Shown here piece by piece: positions 46,401-53,853 of a stretch of DNA of 64,000 nt. The notes under the pieces are model-generated. The model ran no database searches, was not told the DNA's origin, and saw nothing but the letters and a program-made list of their open reading frames with translations. The translations under genes and the position numbers were made by a program. The first letter of the stretch is position 1. The number at the start of each line of letters is the position of its first letter. The DNA comes from Saprospirales bacterium GYS_P2D (GTDB taxonomy: Bacteria; Bacteroidota; Bacteroidia; Chitinophagales; Saprospiraceae): NCBI GenBank assembly GCA_009833045.1, contig WUUP01000001.1:923586-987585 (forward strand), read 5' to 3'.

Positions 46401-47680
46401 CTCAGATCGCTGTAGATACTGACAAAGTGGAAAAAATCATGGTCAATCTCCTATCCAATGCATTCAAAAATACGAGAGACGGAGGGAGCATATCACTCTC
46501 CCTGGATACAGTGTCTCATGGTGAGGAACAGCTGCCCCCATTTTATGAAGACTATGTCAAGATCACTATCGTGGACTCAGGTGTAGGTATGACTCAGGCA
46601 CAGATTGATCGTATTTTTGAGCGATACTATACTCAGAGCAATGAAAAGCATGAAGGTAATATCCAGCATACAGGGATAGGCCTATCATATGTACAGGATC
46701 TCGTCTATCTCATGCAGGGAGAGATCAGAGTCGCCAGCCAGCCTGAGCAGGGGACCACATTCTCAGTATATCTACCACTACTGAGCTCTGAGACTCACAT
46801 CAGTGAAGACCAGCCATCTCTGAAGACTGCTCAGCGAGAAGTATCAGCCCTGCTCAGTCATCTCAATGATGAGGAGTGGCAATCCCAACAGCAGAGCAAA
46901 CCTCAAGCCACTAAGATCCTGGTCGTGGATGACAATAGAGATATGAGACAGTTTCTCCAGTCAGTGCTCCGTAGCAAGTATGAGGTCATCACGGCTGAAA
47001 ATGGAGAAGCAGCTCTAAAAATCGCTAATAGTCAAAATCTCGACCTCATAGTGAGTGATGTGATCATGCCCGAGATAGATGGATACGCACTCTGTGAGCG
47101 AATCAAAAACAATATCAACACCAGTCATCTGCCAGTGATACTGCTGACTGCTAAGATCATGGAGGAAAATAAAAAAACAGGCTATCAGATGGGTGCCGAC
47201 GACTATATCACTAAACCTTTTAATCCTGAGCTGCTATTCATCCGCATAGAAAATCTACTAAATCAGCGAAAGCAACTGCGAGATAAATTCACCAAAGAAT
47301 TCATCCTCACACCTAATACAGAGACCATCGTCAGTCAAGATGAGATCCTCCTCCAGAAAATAGTAGACATGATGGAGACACATATCGGAGATGCGAGCTT
47401 CAATGTAGATAAGATGTGTAAAATGGTACACCTGAGTCACATGCACTTCATCCGTAAGGTCAAGCAGCTCACAGGTAAAAAACCGATCGATCTGCTCAAA
47501 TCCTATCGTATGAAAAAAGCAAAAGATCTACTCGAACAGCAAAAGATCAGTATTGCAGAAGTGGGATACAAAGTGGGATTTGACCTGCCGAATTCATTCA
47601 GCAGAGCCTTCAAGAAAGAATTTGGAATGTCACCGACGCAGTATGTCAATGCTCATAAGAAGAATACAGTATTAGCCTGA
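43418..47680 (+). CDS. Hybrid two-component system regulator (HTCS) of the pectin locus
   Basis: 1420 residues from the ATG at 43418; the longer reading begins with TTG at 43409. Order: signal peptide (about 1-22), a periplasmic two-propeller sensor of repeats with IWxS/IWIG patterns (about 30-690), a Y_Y_Y beta domain (about 700-775), one membrane helix (about 783-802), a coiled coil, histidine kinase with His896 in ISHELRTPL and an ATPase domain, receiver with Asp1214 in VSDVIMPE, and an AraC-type double HTH at the end. HTCS proteins bind a breakdown product in the periplasm and switch on the neighbouring locus. Being divergent from GH28, its ligand is probably a (possibly unsaturated) oligogalacturonide. 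Confidence 0.95.
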   Translation: MQNLTVYTILFLLGIGTLSHAAQPYQPKVINPLTESWRWTHFSEVEGKGIRNIVEDQSNTIWVSSNEGLLEYDGYQWSTHEQLNEIISAPPEEILVGRDQHIYVTTTHGIYMYDHEEWSPYYELPDEESFDFTQIKQLKDGTLIASSNHGVLHFRTDGTDFYTSPVKKKILEQYISDVNWILLPDESLLDGDFMTITDVLLIDQKFWFAITPKTEHGKVLIFDPTEHSQQYIAEYHILHNTDQYPLGESQKILLSQKNEVWLINSTTNKGLSVLTKEGQIKKQIKLSKIFGGDEYMSSIKQTQDGTIWISGMARVYTLKDQEWNIYKAPSYPVPANHIILQLSKNNKLWIAGYKSKMLLLDLSNEEQVSYTGLNYQCQVSPTEQWYVSIDDKIVQHKDGQWISYDSSDGLMDQPTSLLHTSQGQLWATGSHRGKAATALYTPDGWELTVHPSLSWGIDYRTPIEARDGSIWFGASVDAEVEFGYYSGVLQLVNPSSPNREWIHHRNEENGLLQSSIYGIGESPDGRIWIGGIRLSVYDGDHWSDVPDERLQQYVNIVTSTEDLLLVGSRYYGLFIYDGESWTNYNTTHGLSSNTIISIDAISRDHIYVSTDNGICRFDGVSWTQDVFPERFDMNFEGGSILHTDESSIWINKSPRGWKRRAYQENTERIDKNDFFTTRLPLDDLPPETSIDFFLESVSREGNSVINWSGSDYYYGTPNNRLSYSYRLDGGEWSPFSEEEQYTFTSLGSGKHTLEVRARDLDFNIDPTPAVVEFKVLPPLWKQAWFLLLIGGFLTIFGIYEYRVLSKKRKLEILNDALQKSNADLIEGRQKIEQQNKEILEQQEKILLQSHALEQSNIDLESRNKEVQHQKDQLEEMVLKVENLSKAKVGFFTNISHELRTPLTLILGPAQQLMHAESISPDDRNRLYRTIHKNASRLLKLINQLLEMRRIEQSSLELKLSNINLEKFSQEIISMFETLAIRRDIFLSLDTDTIAPQIAVDTDKVEKIMVNLLSNAFKNTRDGGSISLSLDTVSHGEEQLPPFYEDYVKITIVDSGVGMTQAQIDRIFERYYTQSNEKHEGNIQHTGIGLSYVQDLVYLMQGEIRVASQPEQGTTFSVYLPLLSSETHISEDQPSLKTAQREVSALLSHLNDEEWQSQQQSKPQATKILVVDDNRDMRQFLQSVLRSKYEVITAENGEAALKIANSQNLDLIVSDVIMPEIDGYALCERIKNNINTSHLPVILLTAKIMEENKKTGYQMGADDYITKPFNPELLFIRIENLLNQRKQLRDKFTKEFILTPNTETIVSQDEILLQKIVDMMETHIGDASFNVDKMCKMVHLSHMHFIRKVKQLTGKKPIDLLKSYRMKKAKDLLEQQKISIAEVGYKVGFDLPNSFSRAFKKEFGMSPTQYVNAHKKNTVLA

Positions 47681-47693
47681 TGGAAAAAAGAAT

Positions 47694-47715
47694 TGTAGGG
47701 GCCAATGCCCCTACA
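47694..47715. terminator. Bidirectional terminator between HTCS and folE
   Basis: Perfect 9-bp stem (47694-47702 with 47707-47715) and a four-base loop, between convergent stops at 47680 and 47725. T-rich stretches follow on both strands. Confidence 0.7.
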
Positions 47716-47724
47716 GCGTTTCTC

Positions 47725-48417
47725 TTACTTCTGACCATTGATATAAGACAAAAACTCACTACGGGTAGCTTCATTTTTGAACTTGCCATGAAACTGGGCT
47801 GTGACGGTACTGCTATTGACATCCTGTACGCCTCGTGATGATACGCAGAGGTGATCAGCATCTATCACTACAGCGACATCCTCCGTACCCATGATTTCTT
47901 TTAGTTCATTAGCGATCTGGACAGTGAGGCGCTCTTGTACCTGTGGTCGCTTAGCGTAGTACTGTACGATACGATTGATCTTACTGAGACCGATCACCTT
48001 ACCACTCGAGATATAGGCCACATGCGCTCGGCCGATGATCGGCACGAAGTGGTGCTCACAGTTAGAGTAAAAGGTAATGTCCTTCTCCACGAGCATCTCA
48101 TCGTACTGATACTTATTATCAAAGAGGGCGATCTTAGGTTTATTATCAGGATTGAGTCCGCTGAATATCTCTTTGATATACATCTTCGCTACTCTCCTCG
48201 GAGTGCCTGAGAGACTATCATCGGTCAGATCCAGCCCCATGATCTCCATGATATCTCTGAATTTGTCTTCGATCAGGGTCATCTTCAGCTCGTCATCCAT
48301 ATCGAATGCATCAGGCCTCATAGGCGTATCATAAGAGGTGCCGATATGCTCATCACCGATCTCCTCGATGGTCAGACTATTAAGCTGGGTACTCAACAAA
48401 GTTTCTGGGTGTCTCAT
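47725..48417 (-). CDS. folE: GTP cyclohydrolase I
   Basis: 230 residues. The zinc and catalytic site is seen in SNCEHHFVPIIGRAHVAYI, with the second Cys in DHLCVSSRG. It turns GTP into dihydroneopterin triphosphate for folate, queuosine or biopterin. The gene overlaps the end of the upstream PTPS-family gene by 38 bases, so the two products probably act in succession: FolE makes the substrate of the PTPS-type enzyme. Confidence 0.95.
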   Translation of the reverse strand: MRHPETLLSTQLNSLTIEEIGDEHIGTSYDTPMRPDAFDMDDELKMTLIEDKFRDIMEIMGLDLTDDSLSGTPRRVAKMYIKEIFSGLNPDNKPKIALFDNKYQYDEMLVEKDITFYSNCEHHFVPIIGRAHVAYISSGKVIGLSKINRIVQYYAKRPQVQERLTVQIANELKEIMGTEDVAVVIDADHLCVSSRGVQDVNSSTVTAQFHGKFKNEATRSEFLSYINGQK

Positions 48418-48787
48418 ATAGTGTAACTTTTAAGTCGTACTGTGATTCAATTTTGTCTCTTAGAATATTATAAATGACGATAGCGATATTCTCCGCTGTA
48501 GGATTCAGATTCTTGAATTCTGGCACATCCAGATTGAGATTTTTATGGTCAAATCTGTCCGTAATATGCTCTTTGATCAAGTCACTTAATACCTTCATAT
48601 CAATGACATAACCTGTCTCAGGATCAGGTTCACCAGCCACCTTGATGATCAGTTCATAGTTGTGACCATGATAATATTCATTGTTGCACTTACCGAATGT
48701 GGCCTCGTTTTCTTCTTTGGACCACTTTGGATTGTGCAGGCGATGAGCCGCATTAAAATGCTCTCTTCTAAATACTGCTACCTTCAT
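48380..48787 (-). CDS. 6-Pyruvoyltetrahydropterin synthase / QueD family protein
   Basis: 135 residues. Zinc histidines are in FNAAHRL and YYHGHNYEL; the catalytic Cys lies in GKCNNEYYHGH, and the end has LYETPRNF with the pterin-holding Glu. The long insert (KWSKEENEATFGKCNN) and FDHKNLNLDVPEF look more like 6-pyruvoyltetrahydropterin synthase than short QueD forms, which would point to biopterin; QueD in queuosine synthesis remains possible. It overlaps folE. Confidence 0.88.
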   Translation of the reverse strand: MKVAVFRREHFNAAHRLHNPKWSKEENEATFGKCNNEYYHGHNYELIIKVAGEPDPETGYVIDMKVLSDLIKEHITDRFDHKNLNLDVPEFKNLNPTAENIAIVIYNILRDKIESQYDLKVTLYETPRNFVEYPA

Positions 48788-48981
48788 AGATGACTATTTT
48801 TCATTTGAGTAAGAAGTTTGCTTACCACTTTTCTTCATCGCAAGACTAACTGTTGATTCATTCTTTTTGTTTAACAATTTTGATTTTATTGTTAGACAAA
48901 ATGTGTTTGAGCTCTTATAAAGAGTACTAAATGCACATAGATTCAGAAGAAAACTCAACAAATCGGAAAGAATATAAGAGT

Positions 48982-49016
48982 AAAAAAGCCTGCAAATCAA
49001 TGATTTACAGGCTTTT
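48982..49016 (-). terminator. Rho-independent terminator of the tRNA gene
   Basis: Arms 48984-48998 and 49002-49016 pair with a single C-A mismatch, giving a long GC-containing stem, and on the minus strand the following bases are a T run (48987-48982). It begins six bases past the tRNA 3' end. Confidence 0.8.
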
Positions 49017-49021
49017 CTTTG

Positions 49022-49095
49022 TGGTCCCACAAGGACTTGAACCTTGGACCACCTGATTATGAGTCAGGTGCTCTAACCAACTGAGCTATAGGACC
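49022..49095 (-). tRNA. tRNA with CAU anticodon, probably tRNA-Ile2 (lysidine type)
   Basis: 74 bases to the discriminator A; CCA is not encoded. Acceptor GGTCCTA pairs with TGGGACC (one U-G), D-arm TAGCTCAGTTGGTTAGAGC is normal, the anticodon loop is CTCATAA between CCTGA and TCAGG, and the T-arm has GGTTCAAGTCC. CAU could mean elongator Met or Ile2. The C4-G69 and C5-G68 pairs and the GGTTCAAGTCC arm resemble E. coli tRNA-Ile2, where they are read by the lysidine synthetase TilS, and differ from E. coli tRNA-Met. Not an initiator, because the anticodon stem lacks three G-C pairs. Confidence 0.9.
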
Positions 49096-49114
49096 TCCTC
49101 TTTAAAAAGGATCG

Positions 49115-49145
49115 CAAAATTAATTTTTGTTTCTACAAAAAACAA
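49115..49145 (-). promoter_or_regulatory. Promoter of the tRNA gene
   Basis: Minus strand: TTG (49143-49145), 20 bases, TAATTTTG (49115-49122), a perfect -7 box, 19 bases before the mature tRNA. Two TATCACAG copies 12 bp apart (49150-49157, 49162-49169) lie just upstream. Confidence 0.55.
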
Positions 49146-49301
49146 TATCTATCACAGAAATTATCACAGTCGCTGTCTACACAAAGTCAGATTAACACAA
49201 AATTACCCTGGGGAACTATCTACAAAGTCAAATTTGTTCTACCTCCGATCCAAACAGTAAGATTTTACTACATTTACGCCCATACAAAATCGCCTGATAC
49301 T

Positions 49302-50954
49302 ATGACTACTAAAGCATGGTGCGCCTTGGTCGCAGCTGTGATGATATCTGTAGTGTTCATACACTCGTGCTCTGGAGACAGAGATCTTGCCGCTCCGGCC
49401 CTTATCGAGGCCGACGATATCACTCCTCATATAGCTGAGCTTTCTTCTGATTCGTATTTCGGTCGGATGCCCTTTGGTCCTGGTGATCAAAAGACCGTCG
49501 ACTACCTCGTAGATGCCTGCCAGAAGATGGGCCTACAGCCTGGCAATGGTGATAGCTACACCCAGTCAGTACCGATGATCGAGATCACTTCGACGCCGAC
49601 CTCAGATATGGAGATCGTGACGCCTGCAGGTACTGAGACCTATGAGTTTGGTAGTGACTATGTCATCCACTGTCAGAAGGCGGTAGACGAAGTGCAGATC
49701 GAGGATGCTCAGTTGGTATTCTGCGGATATGGCATCGTAGATGATAAGATCAAGTGGAATGACTACGGCGATATCGACATGAGAGACAAGATCGCTGTGG
49801 TATTAGTCAATGATCCCGGATATGGCGGAGAAGACAGTACTTTCTTCAAAGGGGATATCATGACTTACTACGGCAGATGGACCTATAAGTATGAAGAGGC
49901 TGATCGCCAAGGGGCAAAAGGCCTCTTGATCATTCACGAGACTTCTTCTGCAGGTTATCCATGGTTTGTCGTGGAGAGTAGCTGGACAGGCGCACAGCTC
50001 GGACTGGAGAAAGAAAGTGTCCAAAATGGCGCAGATATCAAAGGCTGGATGCACCTCGATATGGCCAAAGATCTATTCGCTAAAAGCAATCTTGACCTCA
50101 GTCAACTCATCAAAGAGGCCAGAGAGCCCGGATTTGAGCCTGTACTCATGGACGCTACGGTCACCACCTCACTATCTAATAGCTATAAAAGAGACGAATC
50201 GGACAATGTCATCGCCGTGCTACCGGGCAAGACTAATCCCTCAGAATATATACTCTACAGTGCTCACTGGGACCATATCGGTATCGGCAAACTTGTAGAT
50301 GGTGACTCTATATACAATGGTGCTTTGGACAATGCCAGCGGTACTTCTTCCTTATTGGCTATAGCCGAAAACTTCATCGAGCAGGGCAGCAATGCGGACA
50401 GATCGATAGCATTCGTCTGGGTGACGGCAGAGGAGCAGGGACTACTTGGCTCTGAGTACTACGCACTACATCCGACTATCCCGATCAATGATATCGTAGC
50501 TAATATCAATATCGATGGCTGCAATCCTAATGGCCCTATGAAGGACTTTCAGATAGTAGGTATCGGTCATTCAGAGATGGATGACATCGCTACCGAGGAG
50601 CTGGCCAAGCAAGACAGATATGTGCTACCCGACCAGGAGCCAGAGAAAGGCTACTTCTTCCGATCAGATCATTTCAATTTTGCTAAAGTGGGTATCCCAG
50701 CACTATTCGGTGAGGGTGGATACGATCATGTCGAATATGGTAAAGAATACGGCAAGAAGAAAAAGGAGAAGTATACTGCTCAAAACTATCATGCCCCGAG
50801 TGACGAATATGACCCAGAGGCCTGGGACATGGGTGGTGTTATTCAGGATGCACAGTTGTACTATAATGTAGGATGGAGATTAGCTAATTCGCAAGAATGG
50901 CCTCAGTGGAAACCAACCAGCGAATTCAGAAGACAAAATACACTCAAGGATTAG
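49302..50954 (+). CDS. M28-family zinc aminopeptidase with PA domain, lipoprotein
   Basis: 550 residues. A probable lipoprotein signal ends at Cys23 (FIHSCSGD). A PA domain is inserted at residues about 125-260. The M28 metal ligands are all there: HWDHIG, DNASGT, the Glu pair in VTAEEQGLLGS, the Asp in INIDGCNP and the late His in FRSDHFNFAKVG. It removes N-terminal amino acids from peptides on the surface or in the periplasm. It stands alone, divergent from the tRNA. Confidence 0.92.
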   Translation: MTTKAWCALVAAVMISVVFIHSCSGDRDLAAPALIEADDITPHIAELSSDSYFGRMPFGPGDQKTVDYLVDACQKMGLQPGNGDSYTQSVPMIEITSTPTSDMEIVTPAGTETYEFGSDYVIHCQKAVDEVQIEDAQLVFCGYGIVDDKIKWNDYGDIDMRDKIAVVLVNDPGYGGEDSTFFKGDIMTYYGRWTYKYEEADRQGAKGLLIIHETSSAGYPWFVVESSWTGAQLGLEKESVQNGADIKGWMHLDMAKDLFAKSNLDLSQLIKEAREPGFEPVLMDATVTTSLSNSYKRDESDNVIAVLPGKTNPSEYILYSAHWDHIGIGKLVDGDSIYNGALDNASGTSSLLAIAENFIEQGSNADRSIAFVWVTAEEQGLLGSEYYALHPTIPINDIVANINIDGCNPNGPMKDFQIVGIGHSEMDDIATEELAKQDRYVLPDQEPEKGYFFRSDHFNFAKVGIPALFGEGGYDHVEYGKEYGKKKKEKYTAQNYHAPSDEYDPEAWDMGGVIQDAQLYYNVGWRLANSQEWPQWKPTSEFRRQNTLKD

Positions 50955-51227
50955 AGCATATTTTGTCATCAAGTAATGGGTGTTCACAGGATCATGATCC
51001 GAAAAATATTTCTTGGCTTAACGCAGTGATTTTTGATAACCCAAGTCTGACTTTTCGTATGGCCCAATAAGGCAAAGGTAGACTATATAGGAGGTAGACA
51101 CTACTCCATAGATCAAAACACGTATTTATACGCATTTTCACTTTTTAGATTTTCTACCCTTTCGCAGTTATGGTTTATATATGTTAAATTGAGTGGTTTA
51201 AGATCAACTTACTCAAACCAAAACGTT
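50955..51227. other. 273-base intergenic region ahead of the two-component unit
   Basis: No gene or perfect promoter box is seen. A direct repeat GGTAGAC (51077-51083 and 51093-51099, 16 bp apart) is the only pattern I noticed; it may be chance. It must hold the promoter of the unit starting at 51228. Confidence 0.3.
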
Positions 51228-51647
51228 ATGCACACCCTTATCAAAATCACCCTCATAGGTATATCGGCTGCATTTATGGCATGCAATACCTCCCCCTCTA
51301 TCCAAAAACCTGTAGACATCTGTGCCAAAGCACCCAGCACTAAGATCTCTCCTGAAGTAGCTCAGTCTGCGATCAAACTCTATGAACAATACTTTGAAAA
51401 TCCTGATGGGATCAAAGTGGTCAATCCTAAAATCAAATACTTCACTCTACCACCCTGTCAGATGACGGAGATCACCAGAGATTGGGGTCCTGATCCAAGT
51501 ATCGTAGGTCATATGGCGATCATGAAGGATACTATTAAGCTCGTCTGGGAGGTGAATGCCCGAAAACTAAAAGGCGCTAAATCTCTCTTCCAATCTGGAC
51601 CTGGATACTATGATATGGTGAATTCCTGTCCAAACAACTGTCAATAG
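51228..51647 (+). CDS. Small lipoprotein of unknown function in a two-component unit
   Basis: 139 residues from the ATG at 51228; an earlier start at 51189 would hide the signal. The lipoprotein signal ends at Cys19 (FMACNT). The mature part is about 120 residues with four further Cys (DICAK, PPCQM, NSCPNNC), which could form disulfides. I do not recognise a family. It starts a four-gene unit with a 7-TM protein (1-base gap), histidine kinase and response regulator, so it may help to sense the signal or be the regulated output. Confidence 0.7.
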   Translation: MHTLIKITLIGISAAFMACNTSPSIQKPVDICAKAPSTKISPEVAQSAIKLYEQYFENPDGIKVVNPKIKYFTLPPCQMTEITRDWGPDPSIVGHMAIMKDTIKLVWEVNARKLKGAKSLFQSGPGYYDMVNSCPNNCQ

Positions 51648-51648
51648 C

Positions 51649-52311
51649 GTGGATTTTCTCACTTCATCACACCTGCTGGGTATGCTGATTTGCATACTCA
51701 GTGCTTACTTTTTATTCTCCGGTAGTTTTCGTAAAAAATCTCCACTTGGAAATCTTCTATTGAGCTTTATAGTATTACAGATTGCTACAGAGCCTCTCAT
51801 CATGTGGTTGGCCAGTCAAGGTATGAATAACATATGGGTGATGGATATTTATAACTTTAGTGAGTTCATCATCTTCATGCTCATTTTTCGATATCTGTAC
51901 TCGACCATAGATGAAAAATATGTCAAATGGATAAATTGGTTCATTATTGCTGGACTCCTTTTTATGACATTTAATCTCATTTTCATAGAGGGACCATTCG
52001 TTTGGAGTAGAATTTCAATCACTTTCACACGCATTGTGTATATAGTTTTTTCAGCTGGCTATTTCATACTTCTCATGTCAAATCGAAATGGCAATGCTAT
52101 AGCTCCCTATGAGAAATACTACATACTTTTTATAGGAGGCATCTTCGTTTATTATGCTGGAGCACTATTTTACTTTCTGATGAATAATGTAGCCTTCTTA
52201 GGCAAAGAAAATATCACTAACATTCTGAGAAACTACAATATGGCCATGTTTACTCTCCTCAGAATTACTATCTTATGGATAGCATGGCGGACACGACGAG
52301 TACAGCTATAA
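51649..52311 (+). CDS. Seven-helix membrane protein paired with a histidine kinase
   Basis: 220 residues, start GTG at 51649 just after the lipoprotein stop. Seven hydrophobic stretches (about 8-25, 33-55, 63-86, 96-115, 125-147, 158-180, 196-215) make it a 7-TM protein with a short basic tail. No known family recognised; it recalls the membrane part of 7TM sensor kinases. The gene overlaps the kinase gene by 37 bases in another frame, so the two are translated together and may form one sensor. Confidence 0.75.
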   Translation: MDFLTSSHLLGMLICILSAYFLFSGSFRKKSPLGNLLLSFIVLQIATEPLIMWLASQGMNNIWVMDIYNFSEFIIFMLIFRYLYSTIDEKYVKWINWFIIAGLLFMTFNLIFIEGPFVWSRISITFTRIVYIVFSAGYFILLMSNRNGNAIAPYEKYYILFIGGIFVYYAGALFYFLMNNVAFLGKENITNILRNYNMAMFTLLRITILWIAWRTRRVQL

Positions 52312-53090
52312 GTCAGATGACTCTCTACATCATCGTAGGTACGATGGTGATATTGGTATTGGTAGCGCTTTTTATTATGCTATTTGGCATATCCCGAAAG
52401 CGCCTGCTACAGGCAGAGACCCAGCGTCAGAAGCTCATCATCCAGCATCAGTCAGCACTCATCCAAAACAACCTCCAGACCCAAGAAGAGGAGCGCAGAC
52501 GACTCGCTGCTAACCTCCACGATGACATCGGCTCCAAGCTCAATGTGATCAAGCTTTTTGCACATCAGTTCAGAAGTAGAGACATCACTAATGATCGAAG
52601 AGAGCAGCTCGCCAGAGAGATGATGTCGACCCTCCAAAAGACCATCGATACGACTCGCAGTATATCTCATCAGCTCTATCCTCCTACTTTAGAAAATTTT
52701 GGGCTCATCGCAGCGGTCAAAGAGCTCAGCGATGATATCAATGATAGCTCATCGCTGGATCTGGACTTTCAGTATCACTATGATGAGCAGCGAGTGGATA
52801 GCGTAGACGTCGAGCTCAATCTCCTACGAGTGCTCCAGGAGTGTATCCAAAATAGTATCAAATACGGAGCCTCCCTCATCGAACTCGTGATAGAATATAA
52901 AAATAAAACCATAGATATCCGCTATGTGGATAATGGCCCTGGCTATGATCCCACTACACCAGACAATCAAAAAGGTATGGGTATCCAAAACATCCACAAT
53001 CGTATCGCACTCATCAACGCCACTATCAAAAATCTGAGCGCTATAAATCAAGGTGCCAGATATCGTATCCACTTCAATCAAAAATCATGA
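52275..53090 (+). CDS. Sensor histidine kinase (HisKA_3, NarL-type) without sensor domain
   Basis: 271 residues: one membrane helix (about 16-38), a coiled coil, the dimerisation domain with His82 in ANLHDDIGSKL and an ATPase domain with DNGPGYDP and GMGIQNIHNR. No extracellular domain exists between the start and the helix, so a partner must do the sensing, most likely the 7-TM protein it overlaps. It should phosphorylate the response regulator whose ATG overlaps its stop. A second in-frame ATG at 52284 is possible. Confidence 0.92.
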   Translation: MDSMADTTSTAISQMTLYIIVGTMVILVLVALFIMLFGISRKRLLQAETQRQKLIIQHQSALIQNNLQTQEEERRRLAANLHDDIGSKLNVIKLFAHQFRSRDITNDRREQLAREMMSTLQKTIDTTRSISHQLYPPTLENFGLIAAVKELSDDINDSSSLDLDFQYHYDEQRVDSVDVELNLLRVLQECIQNSIKYGASLIELVIEYKNKTIDIRYVDNGPGYDPTTPDNQKGMGIQNIHNRIALINATIKNLSAINQGARYRIHFNQKS

Positions 53091-53746
53091 CACCAATCAA
53101 AATTGCTCTTGCTGACGACGAAGCCCTTTTTCGCCAAGGTCTCAAACTACTCATAGACTCTATCCCTGATATAGAGGTAGTACTGGAGGCTGGCGATGGT
53201 CAGGAGCTCCTCGACCTGCTCGCCGAGTGCACTGAGCTACCTGATATCCTACTGCTCGACCTCCAGATGCCAGTGCTGGATGGTGTCAAGACTACTCAGC
53301 AGCTACACAAAAAATTTCCATCTATCGACGTGATCGTCCTATCGACACATTTCACCCGTAGCTTTATCACTAATATGATCGACATGGGTGCCTGTAGCTA
53401 TGTAGCGAAGGACACCGACCCAAAAGACTTAGCCTATACGATCCGGGAGGTCTATCGCAATGGCTTCTATTATAGCAAGCCTGTCATAGAGTTTCTCAAT
53501 AAAAAATCACTGGCTAAGAATACTAAGTCTGGATTTAGTATCAGTCTGACCGCCCGAGAGATCGATGTCCTCGAGCTCATCTGCAATCAGATGACCACTG
53601 CCGAGATCGCAGAAGCTCTCTATATCAGTCCACGTACTGTCGAAGGACATCGTAAGAATATGCTCTCCAAACTCAACTGTAAGAATACTGCTGGACTGGT
53701 CGTCTATGCTCTGGAGAATAATCTCGTACAGCTCAAACTCGAGTAA
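53087..53746 (+). CDS. LuxR/NarL-family response regulator
   Basis: 219 residues: receiver domain with Asp58 in LLLDLQMP and the acidic ADDE near the start, then a LuxR-type HTH (about 150-215) with LTAREIDVLELICNQ and SPRTVEGHRKN. It is coupled to the kinase by an ATGA overlap. Target genes are not shown by the sequence; the lipoprotein at the head of the unit is a natural candidate. Confidence 0.95.
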   Translation: MTPIKIALADDEALFRQGLKLLIDSIPDIEVVLEAGDGQELLDLLAECTELPDILLLDLQMPVLDGVKTTQQLHKKFPSIDVIVLSTHFTRSFITNMIDMGACSYVAKDTDPKDLAYTIREVYRNGFYYSKPVIEFLNKKSLAKNTKSGFSISLTAREIDVLELICNQMTTAEIAEALYISPRTVEGHRKNMLSKLNCKNTAGLVVYALENNLVQLKLE

Positions 53747-53853
53747 TAGGCTTCATAATAGATCTGATATCTGGCTGTGACATCGATATGAGCTGGGGCA
53801 AATGGTGCGATTATCTATGTTAATTCGGATATTCGCAGCCTAATTTTTATGTG

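Noticed and set aside
51077-51099. GGTAGAC direct repeat as an operator for the two-component unit
   Set aside because: Only two 7-base copies 16 bp apart, over 120 bases from the gene and without a promoter nearby; too weak to claim.
52275-52311. Possible frameshift joining the 7-TM protein to the histidine kinase as one 7TM-kinase protein
   Set aside because: The kinase has its own start codon and its own membrane helix, and the overlap contains no slippery run, so two overlapping genes are the simpler reading.
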